DNA of 64,000 nt from Candidatus Zymogenaceae bacterium (GCA_016931225.1 JAFGFE010000039.1:62001-126000), one strand, 5' to 3'. Numbered from the stretch's first letter, positions 19,034 through 26,588 are shown. Numbers and translations: made by a program. The notes: generated from the sequence alone by a model not told the origin.

Positions 19034-19552
19034 TTACCAGCGCCAACATCCCCGACCGTAGCCCGTGCCGGAGCCCATGCCGTAGCCTTTTCCGTAGCCC
19101 ATACCGTAACCCATGCCGTAGCCCATACCGTAGCCTCTTCCGTATCCCATGCCGTAGCCGCCGTTAAAGGCGTATGGATATTCGGAGAGCTGCTCGTCGG
19201 TCAGCACGCCCCGCGCCTCGTCCCGATACTCCCGCCTGAGGTCGATCAGTTCACGGTTCAGATCGTATATGTCGTCCTCCAGGGCGTCCGCCTTCGTGTA
19301 ATTCGGGTTGTCGTCCCGGTAGATTTTGTCAAGCTGATCCTGCTTGTCCGCGATCGAATCCATGATGGCCTCGGATTTCTCCCAGTATTTCTCCTGGATG
19401 TCCGCAAGCCGCTCGTTCTGGGTATCGGTCATGGTGACGTCGTTTCTCCAGCACCAGGGTGCATAGGTATAGTCGGTCGTATCCGCCGCCAGAACCGCCC
19501 CCGCCGTCAGTGCCAGTGCCATGATTATTGTGAGTGTTACTATTCGTTTCAT
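19034..19552 (-). CDS. Spy/CpxP-like periplasmic protein with Gly-Tyr-Met repeat tail
   Basis: A 172-residue exported protein: signal peptide MKRIVTLTIIMALALTAGAVLA, a helical middle and a repetitive C-terminus. The helical part has two LTxxQ-like motifs, MTDTQNERLADIQ and VLTDEQLSEYP, separated by a charged coiled segment, the layout of Spy/CpxP/ZraP-type periplasmic chaperones and metal-responsive proteins. The last 40 residues repeat GYGM and GYGK units and end in CWRW. The start at 19552 has GGAG about 7 bases upstream. It is the last gene of a four-gene unit headed by an ECF sigma factor. Confidence 0.75.
   Translation of the reverse strand: MKRIVTLTIIMALALTAGAVLAADTTDYTYAPWCWRNDVTMTDTQNERLADIQEKYWEKSEAIMDSIADKQDQLDKIYRDDNPNYTKADALEDDIYDLNRELIDLRREYRDEARGVLTDEQLSEYPYAFNGGYGMGYGRGYGMGYGMGYGMGYGKGYGMGSGTGYGRGCWRW
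19049..19162 (-). repeat. 12-bp tandem repeats encoding GYGM units
   Basis: The 3' part of the Spy-like gene is built of degenerate 12-base units (forward reading CCGTAGCCCATA and variants) encoding Gly-Tyr-Gly-Met/Lys/Arg. About nine units are visible. Such a tract is prone to length change by slippage. Confidence 0.8.
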
Positions 19553-19617
19553 TGTATGCTCCTTTTCTCGTTCGATCGATGTGCGATCGTCTGTTACGTT
19601 TGTAGTTATAGGTTTCT

Positions 19618-20205
19618 TCAGGGACAATATCCCTTGCCGGATCCATAGCCGGATCCGTTGTTTTTGTTCTGATTTCGCCAGCCCTTTCCCTTGCCCTTGC
19701 CCCTAAAATCATCGTCGGTGTCGTACTCGTCGTCCCACCGTCCCCGTCCCATGCCGTACCCGCCGCCGGGACAGAGCCGCTCCTCCATGTGTGTGGTGAA
19801 TATCTCGGCCTGCTCCGGGGTCAGGACGGCGTGCACCTCCATCATCTGCTCGGCGATCATCTGCTCCAGTTCACGCTGGAGGTCCGCGATCTCGGCGATT
19901 TTCAGCTCCACAGCGTCGGGATCCGGCTCGTCCTGTCGCATCAGCTCCGTCAGCTCGAAGCGCTTTTGGGAAAGCTCATTCTTGATGTCGTTCATCTCCT
20001 CTTGGTTTTTTGAGATGATCTCGTCGATGGTCTCCCGCTGTGCGTCATCCAGCATGCCGTCTCCCAGCCAGGTATGAAATCCGAACGAATCGGGAGAGAT
20101 CGTCGTTTCCGGCGTGACGACGTGCCTGAGGGCCATCGTGCCGATGAGCCCCAGGTTAAGGGCGACGGAAAGGATCAGCAGGATAATCAGCGTGTTTCTA
20201 CTCAT
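19618..20205 (-). CDS. Membrane-anchored CpxP/CnrX-like periplasmic sensor protein
   Basis: A 195-residue protein with an uncleaved-looking N-terminal membrane segment (LIILLILSVALNLGLIGTMAL) and a periplasmic all-helical domain. MLDDAQRETIDEII and VLTPEQAEIF are LTxxQ-type motifs; the coiled segment between them (residues 60-125) matches the periplasmic heavy-metal sensor/CpxP layout. The C-terminus is low-complexity, rich in Gly, Lys and Asn and ends GKGYCP. It overlaps the anti-sigma gene by 8 bases. By analogy with CnrYXH it may sense a periplasmic signal and act on the anti-sigma factor; this is inference. Confidence 0.7.
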   Translation of the reverse strand: MSRNTLIILLILSVALNLGLIGTMALRHVVTPETTISPDSFGFHTWLGDGMLDDAQRETIDEIISKNQEEMNDIKNELSQKRFELTELMRQDEPDPDAVELKIAEIADLQRELEQMIAEQMMEVHAVLTPEQAEIFTTHMEERLCPGGGYGMGRGRWDDEYDTDDDFRGKGKGKGWRNQNKNNGSGYGSGKGYCP

Positions 20206-20680
20206 CGGTCACCTCCCGGTCGAAATAGAAGGCCGTCAGGGATTGGGGCGGTGCGTCCATCAGGTATTCGACGGCCAGGGGATCGGTCTGGGGCTCGGGA
20301 GTTGCGACGGACGGCGTAAGAAAGGTAAAGAGCGGCAGAACGCCCGCGGCCAGGCCGATGGATGCGGCCAGCGCGTAGGCCGCGGCGTGCCGTAAACGCA
20401 TATCGAACATGTTCGAGATGCGATCGGCGATGGATTTCCTCCCCTCGATCTCCCTGATTTTCCCAAGAACGAGATCTGTGATGTCGAACTCGGGATCAAT
20501 CGTGCGGTGCGCCAGGGCCCCGGAAAGCGTGCGATGCAGCTGCTTTTCGCGCCTGAGCGCCCGGGCGCAGTCTTCGCACCGGGCCAGGTGACTCTCCAGC
20601 CGCTCGGCCTCCTTCTCGTCCAGTTCTCCGAAGAGATATGCGGACAGGAGCTTTTCAAACTTTCTATGTTTCGTTTTCAT
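20198..20680 (-). CDS. Zinc-finger anti-sigma factor (zf-HC2), membrane-anchored
   Basis: A 160-residue protein with an N-terminal zf-HC2 domain: H31, C35 and C38 in SHLARCEDC, preceded by the typical LLSAYLFGELDEKEAERLESHL helix. One membrane segment follows at about residues 97-118, then a short periplasmic tail. This is the layout of RsrA/ChrR-like or RseA-like anti-sigma factors that hold an ECF sigma factor. It follows the sigma gene after 99 bases on the same strand and overlaps the sensor-like gene. Confidence 0.85.
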   Translation of the reverse strand: MKTKHRKFEKLLSAYLFGELDEKEAERLESHLARCEDCARALRREKQLHRTLSGALAHRTIDPEFDITDLVLGKIREIEGRKSIADRISNMFDMRLRHAAAYALAASIGLAAGVLPLFTFLTPSVATPEPQTDPLAVEYLMDAPPQSLTAFYFDREVTDE

Positions 20681-20779
20681 CGATTGATTCCCTTTCCAAT
20701 CCGTTCCCGTCGTGCGTTCCCACTATTTCGTTCTTCTGTACATATAAACCGGATCATGGTATAAATCCTTCGGTTTGCC

Positions 20780-21370
20780 TTACACATTTTCGCTCGGTGC
20801 GGTGACGTCCCGCTTTTCCAGCTCGCGTTTGAGCTTCCTTTTTGCCCGTATCAGAAGAGAATCCACCGCGGATTCGCTGTCACCCGTCGCCTCGGCGATC
20901 TCGGTATAGCTCATATCAAGGGTATATTTCATTATCAGAACGGAGCGCTCCCTTTCAGACAGGGTCGAAAGCGCGTCCTCGATGAATCGGGACTCCTCGG
21001 CGACCAGGGCCGCTTGTTCAGGATTGTCGTTCTCTGATGCGACGATTGGATCGACGGTGTCCGGATCGTCGGTCTCCATCGGAACGGAGACGGGGCGCTT
21101 TTTTGCGATGACCTTGTTGATGGCCAGGTTGTGGGCCACGCGAAAGAGATACGTGGTGAACTTCGCCGTGGGGCGATAGCGCCTCCTGGCTTCATATATG
21201 CGCAGGAATACCTCCTGGCTCAGCTCCCGGGCGGTTTCGATGTTTTGGGTATATCGAAAAAAATAGTTGATGACAGCCCCCTGGTGACGGCGCACCAGTT
21301 CGCCGAAGGAATTCGTATCCCCCTCTGCTGCGGCCTTCATGAGTTTCTGATCCAGGTCGATGTCGGTCAT
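20780..21370 (-). CDS. ECF-family RNA polymerase sigma factor
   Basis: A 196-residue sigma factor of the extracytoplasmic-function class. Region 2 runs from about residue 22 (FGELVRRHQGAVINYFFRYTQNIETARELSQEVFLRIYEA) with the YLFRVAHNLAINK helix of region 2.4, and region 4 from about 125 (LSTLSERERSVLIMKYTLDMSYTEIAEATGDSESAVDSLLIRAKRKLK). Partnered with the downstream zf-HC2 anti-sigma and two CpxP/Spy-type proteins. The motif TATAAACCG (forward strand) occurs upstream of both this gene (21441-21449) and the anti-sigma gene (20743-20751). Confidence 0.93.
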   Translation of the reverse strand: MTDIDLDQKLMKAAAEGDTNSFGELVRRHQGAVINYFFRYTQNIETARELSQEVFLRIYEARRRYRPTAKFTTYLFRVAHNLAINKVIAKKRPVSVPMETDDPDTVDPIVASENDNPEQAALVAEESRFIEDALSTLSERERSVLIMKYTLDMSYTEIAEATGDSESAVDSLLIRAKRKLKRELEKRDVTAPSENV

Positions 21371-21621
21371 CGGTCGTGGGTATTTCCGTCTCGTCGATAT
21401 GTGCCTGAAAATTCGTTCATCGGCTTCTGCGCCTTTCTACTATAAACCGACGTGTCGGCGAAACACTGCGACGATATATGAAAAAAACAGAAATCATATT
21501 CGATTTGGTATCGACACGTAATAAATATCCGAAAAAGTACGGACATATACTATGCTATACTATATCATGGACGATGACACACTGCATACACATACCTCCA
21601 TGTGAAGGAGCTGCTTCGAGT

Positions 21622-22371
21622 ATGAAACGGATACCGATTTTTCTGATAATCATGCTCTGTGCGGCGTATCCGGTATGCGCCGATATGTATTCCGTAAAAA
21701 CCGATGATCTTCCCTTGTCGAATGATGTCACAATGGCCCTGTCACTTCTGGAGGATGCGCTGGAGACGGCCCGGGGACTTGAGGATTATCAGGTGACGCT
21801 GTTCAAGCGGGAGCGGATCGACGGGATCCTGGGCGAGGAGGAACGGATGACCTTCAAGTGGAGGCGGCCCTTCTCCGTGTATGTCCGGGTGGAGGAGGGA
21901 GGTGACAAGGGGCAGGAAATCATCTATGTGAAGGGCGAGTATGAAGACAAGATGATTGTCAGTCCCGGAGGGATCCTCGGCGGGATGACGCTGAAAATCG
22001 CCCCGGACAGCGGCATCGTCACCAAAAACAACCGCCATATCATCACCGAGGCGGGTATCACTCCCACCCTTGAGCGGATCATATCGATCATCGTCACGGA
22101 TTCGGAGAACCCGTCGTCTCCCATTCGGGTGGAGTATCACGATCATATTTTGTTTCAGGAGAAGCCGTGCAACCTGATACGGGTACATGAAAACAGCTAC
22201 GCGTATCTGACCGAGATATATTTGTACCGGGACACCCTGCTCCCCGCCGCCTTCATATCATATAATGAGGCAGGAGAGCTGATCGAGTCCTACCGGTATC
22301 AGGATTACCTGATCAATATCGGGCTCGGCGAAGATGATTTCGACCCGGACAACGACGAATACAATTTTTAG
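21622..22371 (+). CDS. DUF1571-family exported protein
   Basis: A 249-residue product with signal peptide MKRIPIFLIIMLCAAYPVCA. The mature part matches the DUF1571 outline: LEDALETARGLEDYQVTLFKRERIDG, FKWRRPFSVYVRVEEGGDKGQEIIYVKGEYEDKMIVSPGG and a late SYRYQDYLINIGL segment. Such proteins look like LolA/LppX-type beta-cups that may carry lipid in the periplasm, but no member is known to me to be characterised. Start at 21622 is chosen for the signal peptide and the AAGGAG upstream, over an in-frame ATG at 21478. The tail EDDFDPDNDEYNF recurs in a decayed form at 23168. Confidence 0.75.
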   Translation: MKRIPIFLIIMLCAAYPVCADMYSVKTDDLPLSNDVTMALSLLEDALETARGLEDYQVTLFKRERIDGILGEEERMTFKWRRPFSVYVRVEEGGDKGQEIIYVKGEYEDKMIVSPGGILGGMTLKIAPDSGIVTKNNRHIITEAGITPTLERIISIIVTDSENPSSPIRVEYHDHILFQEKPCNLIRVHENSYAYLTEIYLYRDTLLPAAFISYNEAGELIESYRYQDYLINIGLGEDDFDPDNDEYNF

Positions 22372-22393
22372 GAGAGGGCGTCCCCCCGCTGCG

Positions 22394-22414
22394 GGCGGCG
22401 TATCGCACGCCGCC
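22394..22414. terminator. GC-rich stem-loop after the DUF1571 gene
   Basis: GGCGGCGT and ACGCCGCC form an 8-bp stem with a 5-base loop 22 bases after the stop. There is no T run, so it is a weak terminator candidate or simply an RNA-stabilising hairpin. Confidence 0.35.
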
Positions 22415-22513
22415 TGTGGTGCCCGGTTATGGCCCGGAAACCATCTTTCGTTATAAATGACCGTGTGGTGAGGTCCGGTCTCTCTCTGATTTCAACCTCA
22501 AAGGGGTATATCA

Positions 22514-23167
22514 ATGAATGAGCGAACACGCCGTTTTGTGGTATGGGCGATGTGTGTTGTGTTTGTGATGTCGGTTGTCCCGGCCGCGGCCGGGGATTCG
22601 ATGCTCCTCGACATCTCTGACACGTATTGGGACCCGGAGCGGGAAGACAACGGGGAAGGATGGTGTGGGGAGGCGTGCCTGGAAATGGCCATGGCGTATT
22701 ACGGGGTGGACATTTCTCAGAAGGAGATCAACGAGGCGGCCGTGGATCGTACGCCGGGCCTGATCGAGGAAAACATCGACCAGGCCATGGATGCCCTGGG
22801 CGTTACCTATGTGATCTGGGACGACGAGGAGAGTGATCTGGATCTGTTTTTAGAGTGGATTCGGGAAGGACTTCGGCGTGGGCATCCCGTGCTCGTGGGC
22901 ACCAAGATCTATCCGGATGAGCACCCGAGGTGGTTTGTGGATCATTTCGTGCTTGTGGTGGGCTTTGACGAGCGCGGGCTGGTGATGAACACCCAGTTCG
23001 ATCTGGACGGCAAAATCCATGTATCCTATGCTCAACTAAAGTCTTGGGACGACGGATATTCCTTTGCCAGCAGGCATGATACGTATTTCGGCAGGGTAAT
23101 CACGGGAGTAGACACGAATAGAGGCCCCTCCGGCGGGCAGAATCCCGGGGCGGGGAGAGTCAGATGA
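22514..23167 (+). CDS. Exported C39-like papain-fold peptidase
   Basis: A 217-residue product with a signal peptide (VVWAMCVVFVMSVVPAAAG). GEGWCGEACLEMAMAYYGVDISQKEINEAA gives the family nucleophile, C51, in the CGxA context of C39-like (C39_2) cysteine peptidases, and the later VDHFVLVVGFDERGLVMN supplies the expected histidine near residue 143 and an Asn/Asp near 157. C55 is an additional cysteine. Probably a periplasmic or secreted peptidase or peptidase-like protein. AAAGGGG precedes the ATG. Its stop is followed, in the same frame, by a DUF1571-like remnant. Confidence 0.75.
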   Translation: MNERTRRFVVWAMCVVFVMSVVPAAAGDSMLLDISDTYWDPEREDNGEGWCGEACLEMAMAYYGVDISQKEINEAAVDRTPGLIEENIDQAMDALGVTYVIWDDEESDLDLFLEWIREGLRRGHPVLVGTKIYPDEHPRWFVDHFVLVVGFDERGLVMNTQFDLDGKIHVSYAQLKSWDDGYSFASRHDTYFGRVITGVDTNRGPSGGQNPGAGRVR

Positions 23168-23223
23168 GATATCGATCTGACCGGGGATGATTTCAATCCA
23201 AACAACGGGGAGTATGATTTCCG
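23168..23223 (+). pseudogene. Remnant of a DUF1571 C-terminus
   Basis: Directly after the C39-like stop codon, and in the same frame, the bases translate as DIDLTGDDFNPNNGEYDF. This matches the last residues of the DUF1571 protein encoded at 21622-22371 (NIGLGEDDFDPDNDEYNF) at 10 of 18 positions, and the nucleotides are similar too. Nothing upstream in this frame belongs to DUF1571, so it is a short relic of a second copy. Confidence 0.6.
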
Positions 23224-23274
23224 ATGCTCCGAACGGCCTGTGTCTTTGTCGGCGTCTCATCGATACGAATATCG

Positions 23275-23302
23275 TTGACAATCGAATGTCGTGGCATATA
23301 AT
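23275..23302 (+). promoter_or_regulatory. Consensus sigma70 promoter for the B12 uptake operon
   Basis: Perfect TTGACA at 23275-23280 and perfect TATAAT at 23297-23302 with a 16-base spacer. Transcription would begin near 23309, about 60 bases before the cobalamin riboswitch. Confidence 0.8.
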
Positions 23303-23369
23303 AGAGCACGATTTTCAAAAGGGGGGGGGTGGATTGATCCATCGGCCCTCCGAGATGAAAAGACAAACA

Positions 23370-23527
23370 AGGCGCTTTTGCTTTCCGACGATCGGAAAGC
23401 GCCAGGGAAGATGGTGAAGATCGAGGACAAGTATTTTGCTCCTGGGTCGTATTCCGTCGCTGCCCCGCAACTGTGAATGGGCGAAAAGAATATTGACGCC
23501 CGAAAGCCAGGAACCTGGATGCGCCTG
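23370..23527 (+). ncRNA. Cobalamin riboswitch upstream of btuF
   Basis: The stretch has the cobalamin aptamer core: GGGAA at 23404, the block CCGTCGCTGCCCCGCAACTG at 23454-23473, and a B12-box-like AAGCCAGGAACCTGG at 23504-23518. The ends AGGCGC (23370-23375) and GCGCCT (23521-23526) pair as a closing stem, and CTTTCCGA/TCGGAAAG (23381-23399) forms a hairpin. Compared with the second riboswitch, where GACGG and CCGTC close a tiny loop, GATGG and CCGTC here enclose about 40 extra bases. An intrinsic terminator follows. Confidence 0.88.
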
Positions 23528-23600
23528 AAAGACCAAACAGTCTTCCGAGGGGAGGGCGGTCTTCCGCGAAGGCGAGTTTTCGTGCCGCAGCAGGAATACA

Positions 23601-23629
23601 CCCCGCCCTTTTGAAGGGCGGGGTTTTTT
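23601..23629 (+). terminator. Riboswitch-controlled intrinsic terminator
   Basis: CCCCGCCCTT / AAGGGCGGGG, a 10-bp perfect stem with a TTG loop, is followed by TTTTTT and ends 7 bases before the btuF start. AGGGCGG at 23553-23559 is complementary to CCGCCCT in the left arm and could act as an antiterminator, so bound cobalamin would favour termination. Confidence 0.85.
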
Positions 23630-23636
23630 GTATCGA

Positions 23637-24572
23637 ATGAAATATATGTACAGACATCTCATTTGTGCGGTTATCATTTTTGCGCTTGTGGTATCAGCGG
23701 GCGTCTCGTGCCGTGCCGGGGAGGCGAGGTCCCTCATCGACCAGATGGGCCGGGAGGTGACGGTGCCTGAAAACCCAGGGCGCATCGTCTCCCTGGCCCC
23801 GAACATCACGGAGATTCTCTTCGCCCTGGATGCCGGGGATCGGGTTGTGGGTGTGACCGTCTTCTCGGACTACCCGGAGGCTGCGGCCTCGATCCCGGTG
23901 GTGGGGACGTACATCACCCCGAACCTCGAAGTGATCGTGGCCCTGAAGCCGGACCTGGTCATCGCCACCGCCGACGGCGATAAACAGGAGCCCCTGGCGA
24001 TTCTCGAAACATTCGGCATCCCGGTGTATGTGATCAATCCGAAGGGCGTCGATGATGTGATCGACACGGTCATTGAGATCGGCGAACTGGTGGGAGAGGG
24101 TGAGGAGGCGCGGAAGATCGCAGACGAGATGCAAGGCGTCATCCGTGATGTGGAGGAGCGGGTGAAGGACCTCGAGCCGGTATCGGTGCTGATGGCGCTG
24201 GATATCGAGCCGGTGATTACCGTCGGGACGGAGGCCTTCGCCCACGAGCTCATCGAGCGCGCCGGCGGAGTGAACGCCGCCGGCTCCCGGAAGATACGCT
24301 ATCCCCGGATTTCCCTCGAAGCGGTGATTGCCGCGGCGCCGGAGGTGATCATCATTCCCTCCATGTCGTTCGAGGCGGATACCGAGCGGGCCCTCGCCTT
24401 CTTCGCCGCCTATCCGACCATTCCCGCGGTGATGACCGGAAGAATCCACGTGATCGAGGCGGATATCGTCACCCGCCCCGGTCCCAGGATCGTGGAGGGT
24501 CTTTTCAATTTGGCTGCTCTTCTTCACCCGGACGCTTTTAAAGATATGCCCGACGATGAATCAGAGACGTAA
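23637..24572 (+). CDS. btuF: Cobalamin ABC transporter substrate-binding protein
   Basis: A periplasmic class III solute-binding protein of about 311 residues. It has an N-terminal hydrophobic export signal ending near SAGVSCRAGEA, where VSC could be a lipobox. The family core includes LIDQMGREVTVPENPGRIVSLAPNITEILFAL, VGTYITPNLEVIVALKPDLVIAT and a late RPGPRIVEGLFNLAALLHPD. The riboswitch, the permease and the ATPase downstream make vitamin B12 or a cobinamide the likely ligand. The start at 23637 or 23646 has no clear ribosome-binding site apart from the GGGG in the terminator arm. It overlaps btuC by 17 bases. Confidence 0.9.
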   Translation: MKYMYRHLICAVIIFALVVSAGVSCRAGEARSLIDQMGREVTVPENPGRIVSLAPNITEILFALDAGDRVVGVTVFSDYPEAAASIPVVGTYITPNLEVIVALKPDLVIATADGDKQEPLAILETFGIPVYVINPKGVDDVIDTVIEIGELVGEGEEARKIADEMQGVIRDVEERVKDLEPVSVLMALDIEPVITVGTEAFAHELIERAGGVNAAGSRKIRYPRISLEAVIAAAPEVIIIPSMSFEADTERALAFFAAYPTIPAVMTGRIHVIEADIVTRPGPRIVEGLFNLAALLHPDAFKDMPDDESET

Positions 24573-25551
24573 GCTCATCATCACCGTGCCGCTTCTGCTT
24601 TTAGCCGTGGCGGTGACGGCGCTGATCGCCGCCGGTGTGGGCGCGGTTCATATCCCTATCCGGGATGCGGTTCTGTCGATTTTCCGTCCTGATTCCGTCT
24701 CCCCCGAGACGCTTACCATCATCCGGGAGCTCAGGCTTCCCCGGATCATCGTGGGGCTTTTGGTGGGGGGCGGCCTGGCGCTTGCCGGGATTGTCTTCCA
24801 GGCGCTGCTCAGAAATCCCCTGGCGGATCCATACATCCTGGGTGTTTCCAGCGGCGCGGCGGTGGGTGTGGTGACGGCGTCGCTTTTGGGGCTGGGAGGG
24901 GTGTTTTGGGCGTCGAAGCTGTTCGCCTTTGCCGGGGCCATGACCACCGTGATCATCGTATTCCGCATCGCCCGTATCAAGGAGCGGCTCTATCCCCACA
25001 CGATGCTTTTGACCGGCGTGATCGTGAACGCATTCTTCTCCGCGGCGATCATGTTTTTCATCTCCATCGCCCGGAGCGACCAGATATACAGCATCTTTTT
25101 CTGGCTGATGGGAAATCTGGCTCTCTCCTCCATGGGGGAAGCACTGGTGCTGGGGATAGTGTTTGTCTGTGTCTCCGTGATCGTCTTCTACCATGCCCGG
25201 AACATGAATCTCCTCCTGGGCGGCGACGAGTCGGCGGCGTCTCTGGGGGTGGAGGTGGAGAGGACCAAGCTGGTGCTGTTCGTTGCGGCGTCGGCGCTGA
25301 CGGCGGTGGTGGTTTCCGCCGCCGGGGTGGTCGGCTTCGTGGGATTGATCGTCCCCCACATGCTGAGGATGGTCCTGGGGGCGGATCACCGGGCGCTCAT
25401 CCCCACGGCGGTGCTCTTCGGCGGTCTGTTTCTGGTCGTCGCCGATACCGCCGCCCGGACGGTCATCGCCCCCCTGGAGCTGCCGGTGGGAGTGCTGACG
25501 GCTTTGTTCGGGGCGCCCTTTTTCATCTACCTTTTGCGGAGGGAGCTGTGA
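24556..25551 (+). CDS. btuC: Cobalamin ABC transporter permease (FecCD family)
   Basis: A 331-residue FecCD-family permease with about ten membrane segments. Typical motifs are LRLPRIIVGLLVGGGLALAGIVFQALLRNPLADPYILGVSSGAAVG and, near the C-terminus, GFVGLIVPHMLRMVLGADHRALIPTAVLFGG, which includes the coupling helix that contacts the ATPase. It overlaps btuF upstream and btuD downstream (TGATG), so the three subunits are likely translated together. Confidence 0.93.
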   Translation: MNQRRKLIITVPLLLLAVAVTALIAAGVGAVHIPIRDAVLSIFRPDSVSPETLTIIRELRLPRIIVGLLVGGGLALAGIVFQALLRNPLADPYILGVSSGAAVGVVTASLLGLGGVFWASKLFAFAGAMTTVIIVFRIARIKERLYPHTMLLTGVIVNAFFSAAIMFFISIARSDQIYSIFFWLMGNLALSSMGEALVLGIVFVCVSVIVFYHARNMNLLLGGDESAASLGVEVERTKLVLFVAASALTAVVVSAAGVVGFVGLIVPHMLRMVLGADHRALIPTAVLFGGLFLVVADTAARTVIAPLELPVGVLTALFGAPFFIYLLRREL

Positions 25552-26336
25552 TGATAGAGACACAGACCGTCCGCTTCCGGTACCGCGACGACTGGGTCAT
25601 TCGTGATGCCAGTATAACCATAGACGATGGGGAAAACGTGGCCGTCATCGGGCCGAACGGGTCCGGCAAGAGCACGCTGTTGAAAATCCTCGCGGGGCTC
25701 CTCGTCCCCCAGAACGGGCGGGTGCTGCTTTCGGGTGTTGAGATTTCGGGGCTTTCCCGGCGGAAGATATCCCAAAAGATCGCCCTGGTCTCTCAGGATG
25801 GGGGCGGCGATTTCCCCTTCAGTGTCCGGGACGTGGTCCTCATGGGTCGGGCGCCCTATCTTTCCGGGTTCGCCCTGGAGAAGCGGGGGGATTACGAGCG
25901 GGCCGAGTGGGCAATGCGGGTGACGGATCTTACGGCTCTTCAGGATCGACTGATGATGGAGCTTTCCGGAGGAGAGCGGCAGCGGGCCTGTATCGCCCGG
26001 GCCCTGGCCCAGGATACGGATCTTTTGCTCCTCGACGAGCCGACGGCGTATCTTGACATCGGCCACCAGGTCGCCGTGTCCGGTCTTCTCAGGCGTCTTC
26101 ATCGGGAGTACCGAAAGACCGTCGTCTCCGTCACCCACGATATCAACCTGGCCTCGACCTTTTTCGATCGGGTGATATTGATGTCGGACGGCGCGGTGCT
26201 TGCGGATGGAACGCCGAATGATGTGATTCGGGAAGAATATATACGGGATGTCTATCACACCGAGGTGCTGGTCGATACAAATCCGATATACGACCGGCCC
26301 CGGGTAACCCTTTTGGATACAAAAAGGGAGGTATAG
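25551..26336 (+). CDS. btuD: Cobalamin ABC transporter ATP-binding protein
   Basis: A 261-residue ABC ATPase with Walker A GPNGSGKST at residues 34-42, a Q-loop in ALVSQDGGG, signature LSGGERQR near 141, Walker B LLLLDEPT near 162 and a switch histidine in SVTHDINLA. The frame is open far upstream into btuC, but the ATG overlapping the btuC stop is the natural start. With btuF and btuC it forms a complete inner-membrane importer. Confidence 0.94.
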   Translation: MIETQTVRFRYRDDWVIRDASITIDDGENVAVIGPNGSGKSTLLKILAGLLVPQNGRVLLSGVEISGLSRRKISQKIALVSQDGGGDFPFSVRDVVLMGRAPYLSGFALEKRGDYERAEWAMRVTDLTALQDRLMMELSGGERQRACIARALAQDTDLLLLDEPTAYLDIGHQVAVSGLLRRLHREYRKTVVSVTHDINLASTFFDRVILMSDGAVLADGTPNDVIREEYIRDVYHTEVLVDTNPIYDRPRVTLLDTKREV

Positions 26337-26346
26337 TGTTATGTGA

Positions 26347-26548
26347 GCTCGAAAATGAACGGGAAGACGGTGCAAATCCGTCGCTGCCCCGCACCTGTGA
26401 GTGGGAACGACCGCCGTATGAGACGCCACTGCGAATCAGAGAGATGCCGTTCACAAAACGTTATGGGACGTATGAGCTTCGGCATTTTTCGCTCGCGGGA
26501 AGGCACGGCCAGTAGGACGCCCATAAGCCAGTAGACCGATTTTCGGGC
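26347..26548 (+). ncRNA. Cobalamin riboswitch upstream of the BtuB-like receptor
   Basis: Core elements are GGGAAGACGGTGCAAATCCG at 26361-26380, GCTGCCCCGCACCTGTGA to 26400, GCCACTGCGAAT near 26431 and the B12-box-like AAGCCAGTAGACCG at 26525-26538. GCTCGAAAAT (26347-26356) pairs with ATTTTCGGGC (26539-26548) as the closing P1 stem, one pair being G-U. No strong terminator follows; instead a hairpin covers the ribosome-binding site of the downstream gene. Confidence 0.92.
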
Positions 26549-26555
26549 CTTTTTC

Positions 26556-26585
26556 AACCAGCCTTTTCGAGGGTGAAAGGAGGTT
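26556..26585 (+). promoter_or_regulatory. Hairpin sequestering the btuB ribosome-binding site
   Basis: AACC and GGTT plus CCTTT and AAAGG pair around a 9-base loop, with a small internal bulge, and bury AAAGGAGG (26576-26583), the Shine-Dalgarno of the gene starting at 26589. Lying just after the riboswitch, it is a likely translational output. Confidence 0.7.
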
Positions 26586-26588
26586 CTC

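Noticed and set aside
24906-25550. Upstream extension of the BtuD reading frame
   Set aside because: The extension overlaps the well-supported btuC gene in another frame and is low-complexity; the ATG at 25551 overlaps the btuC stop and begins the ABC domain.
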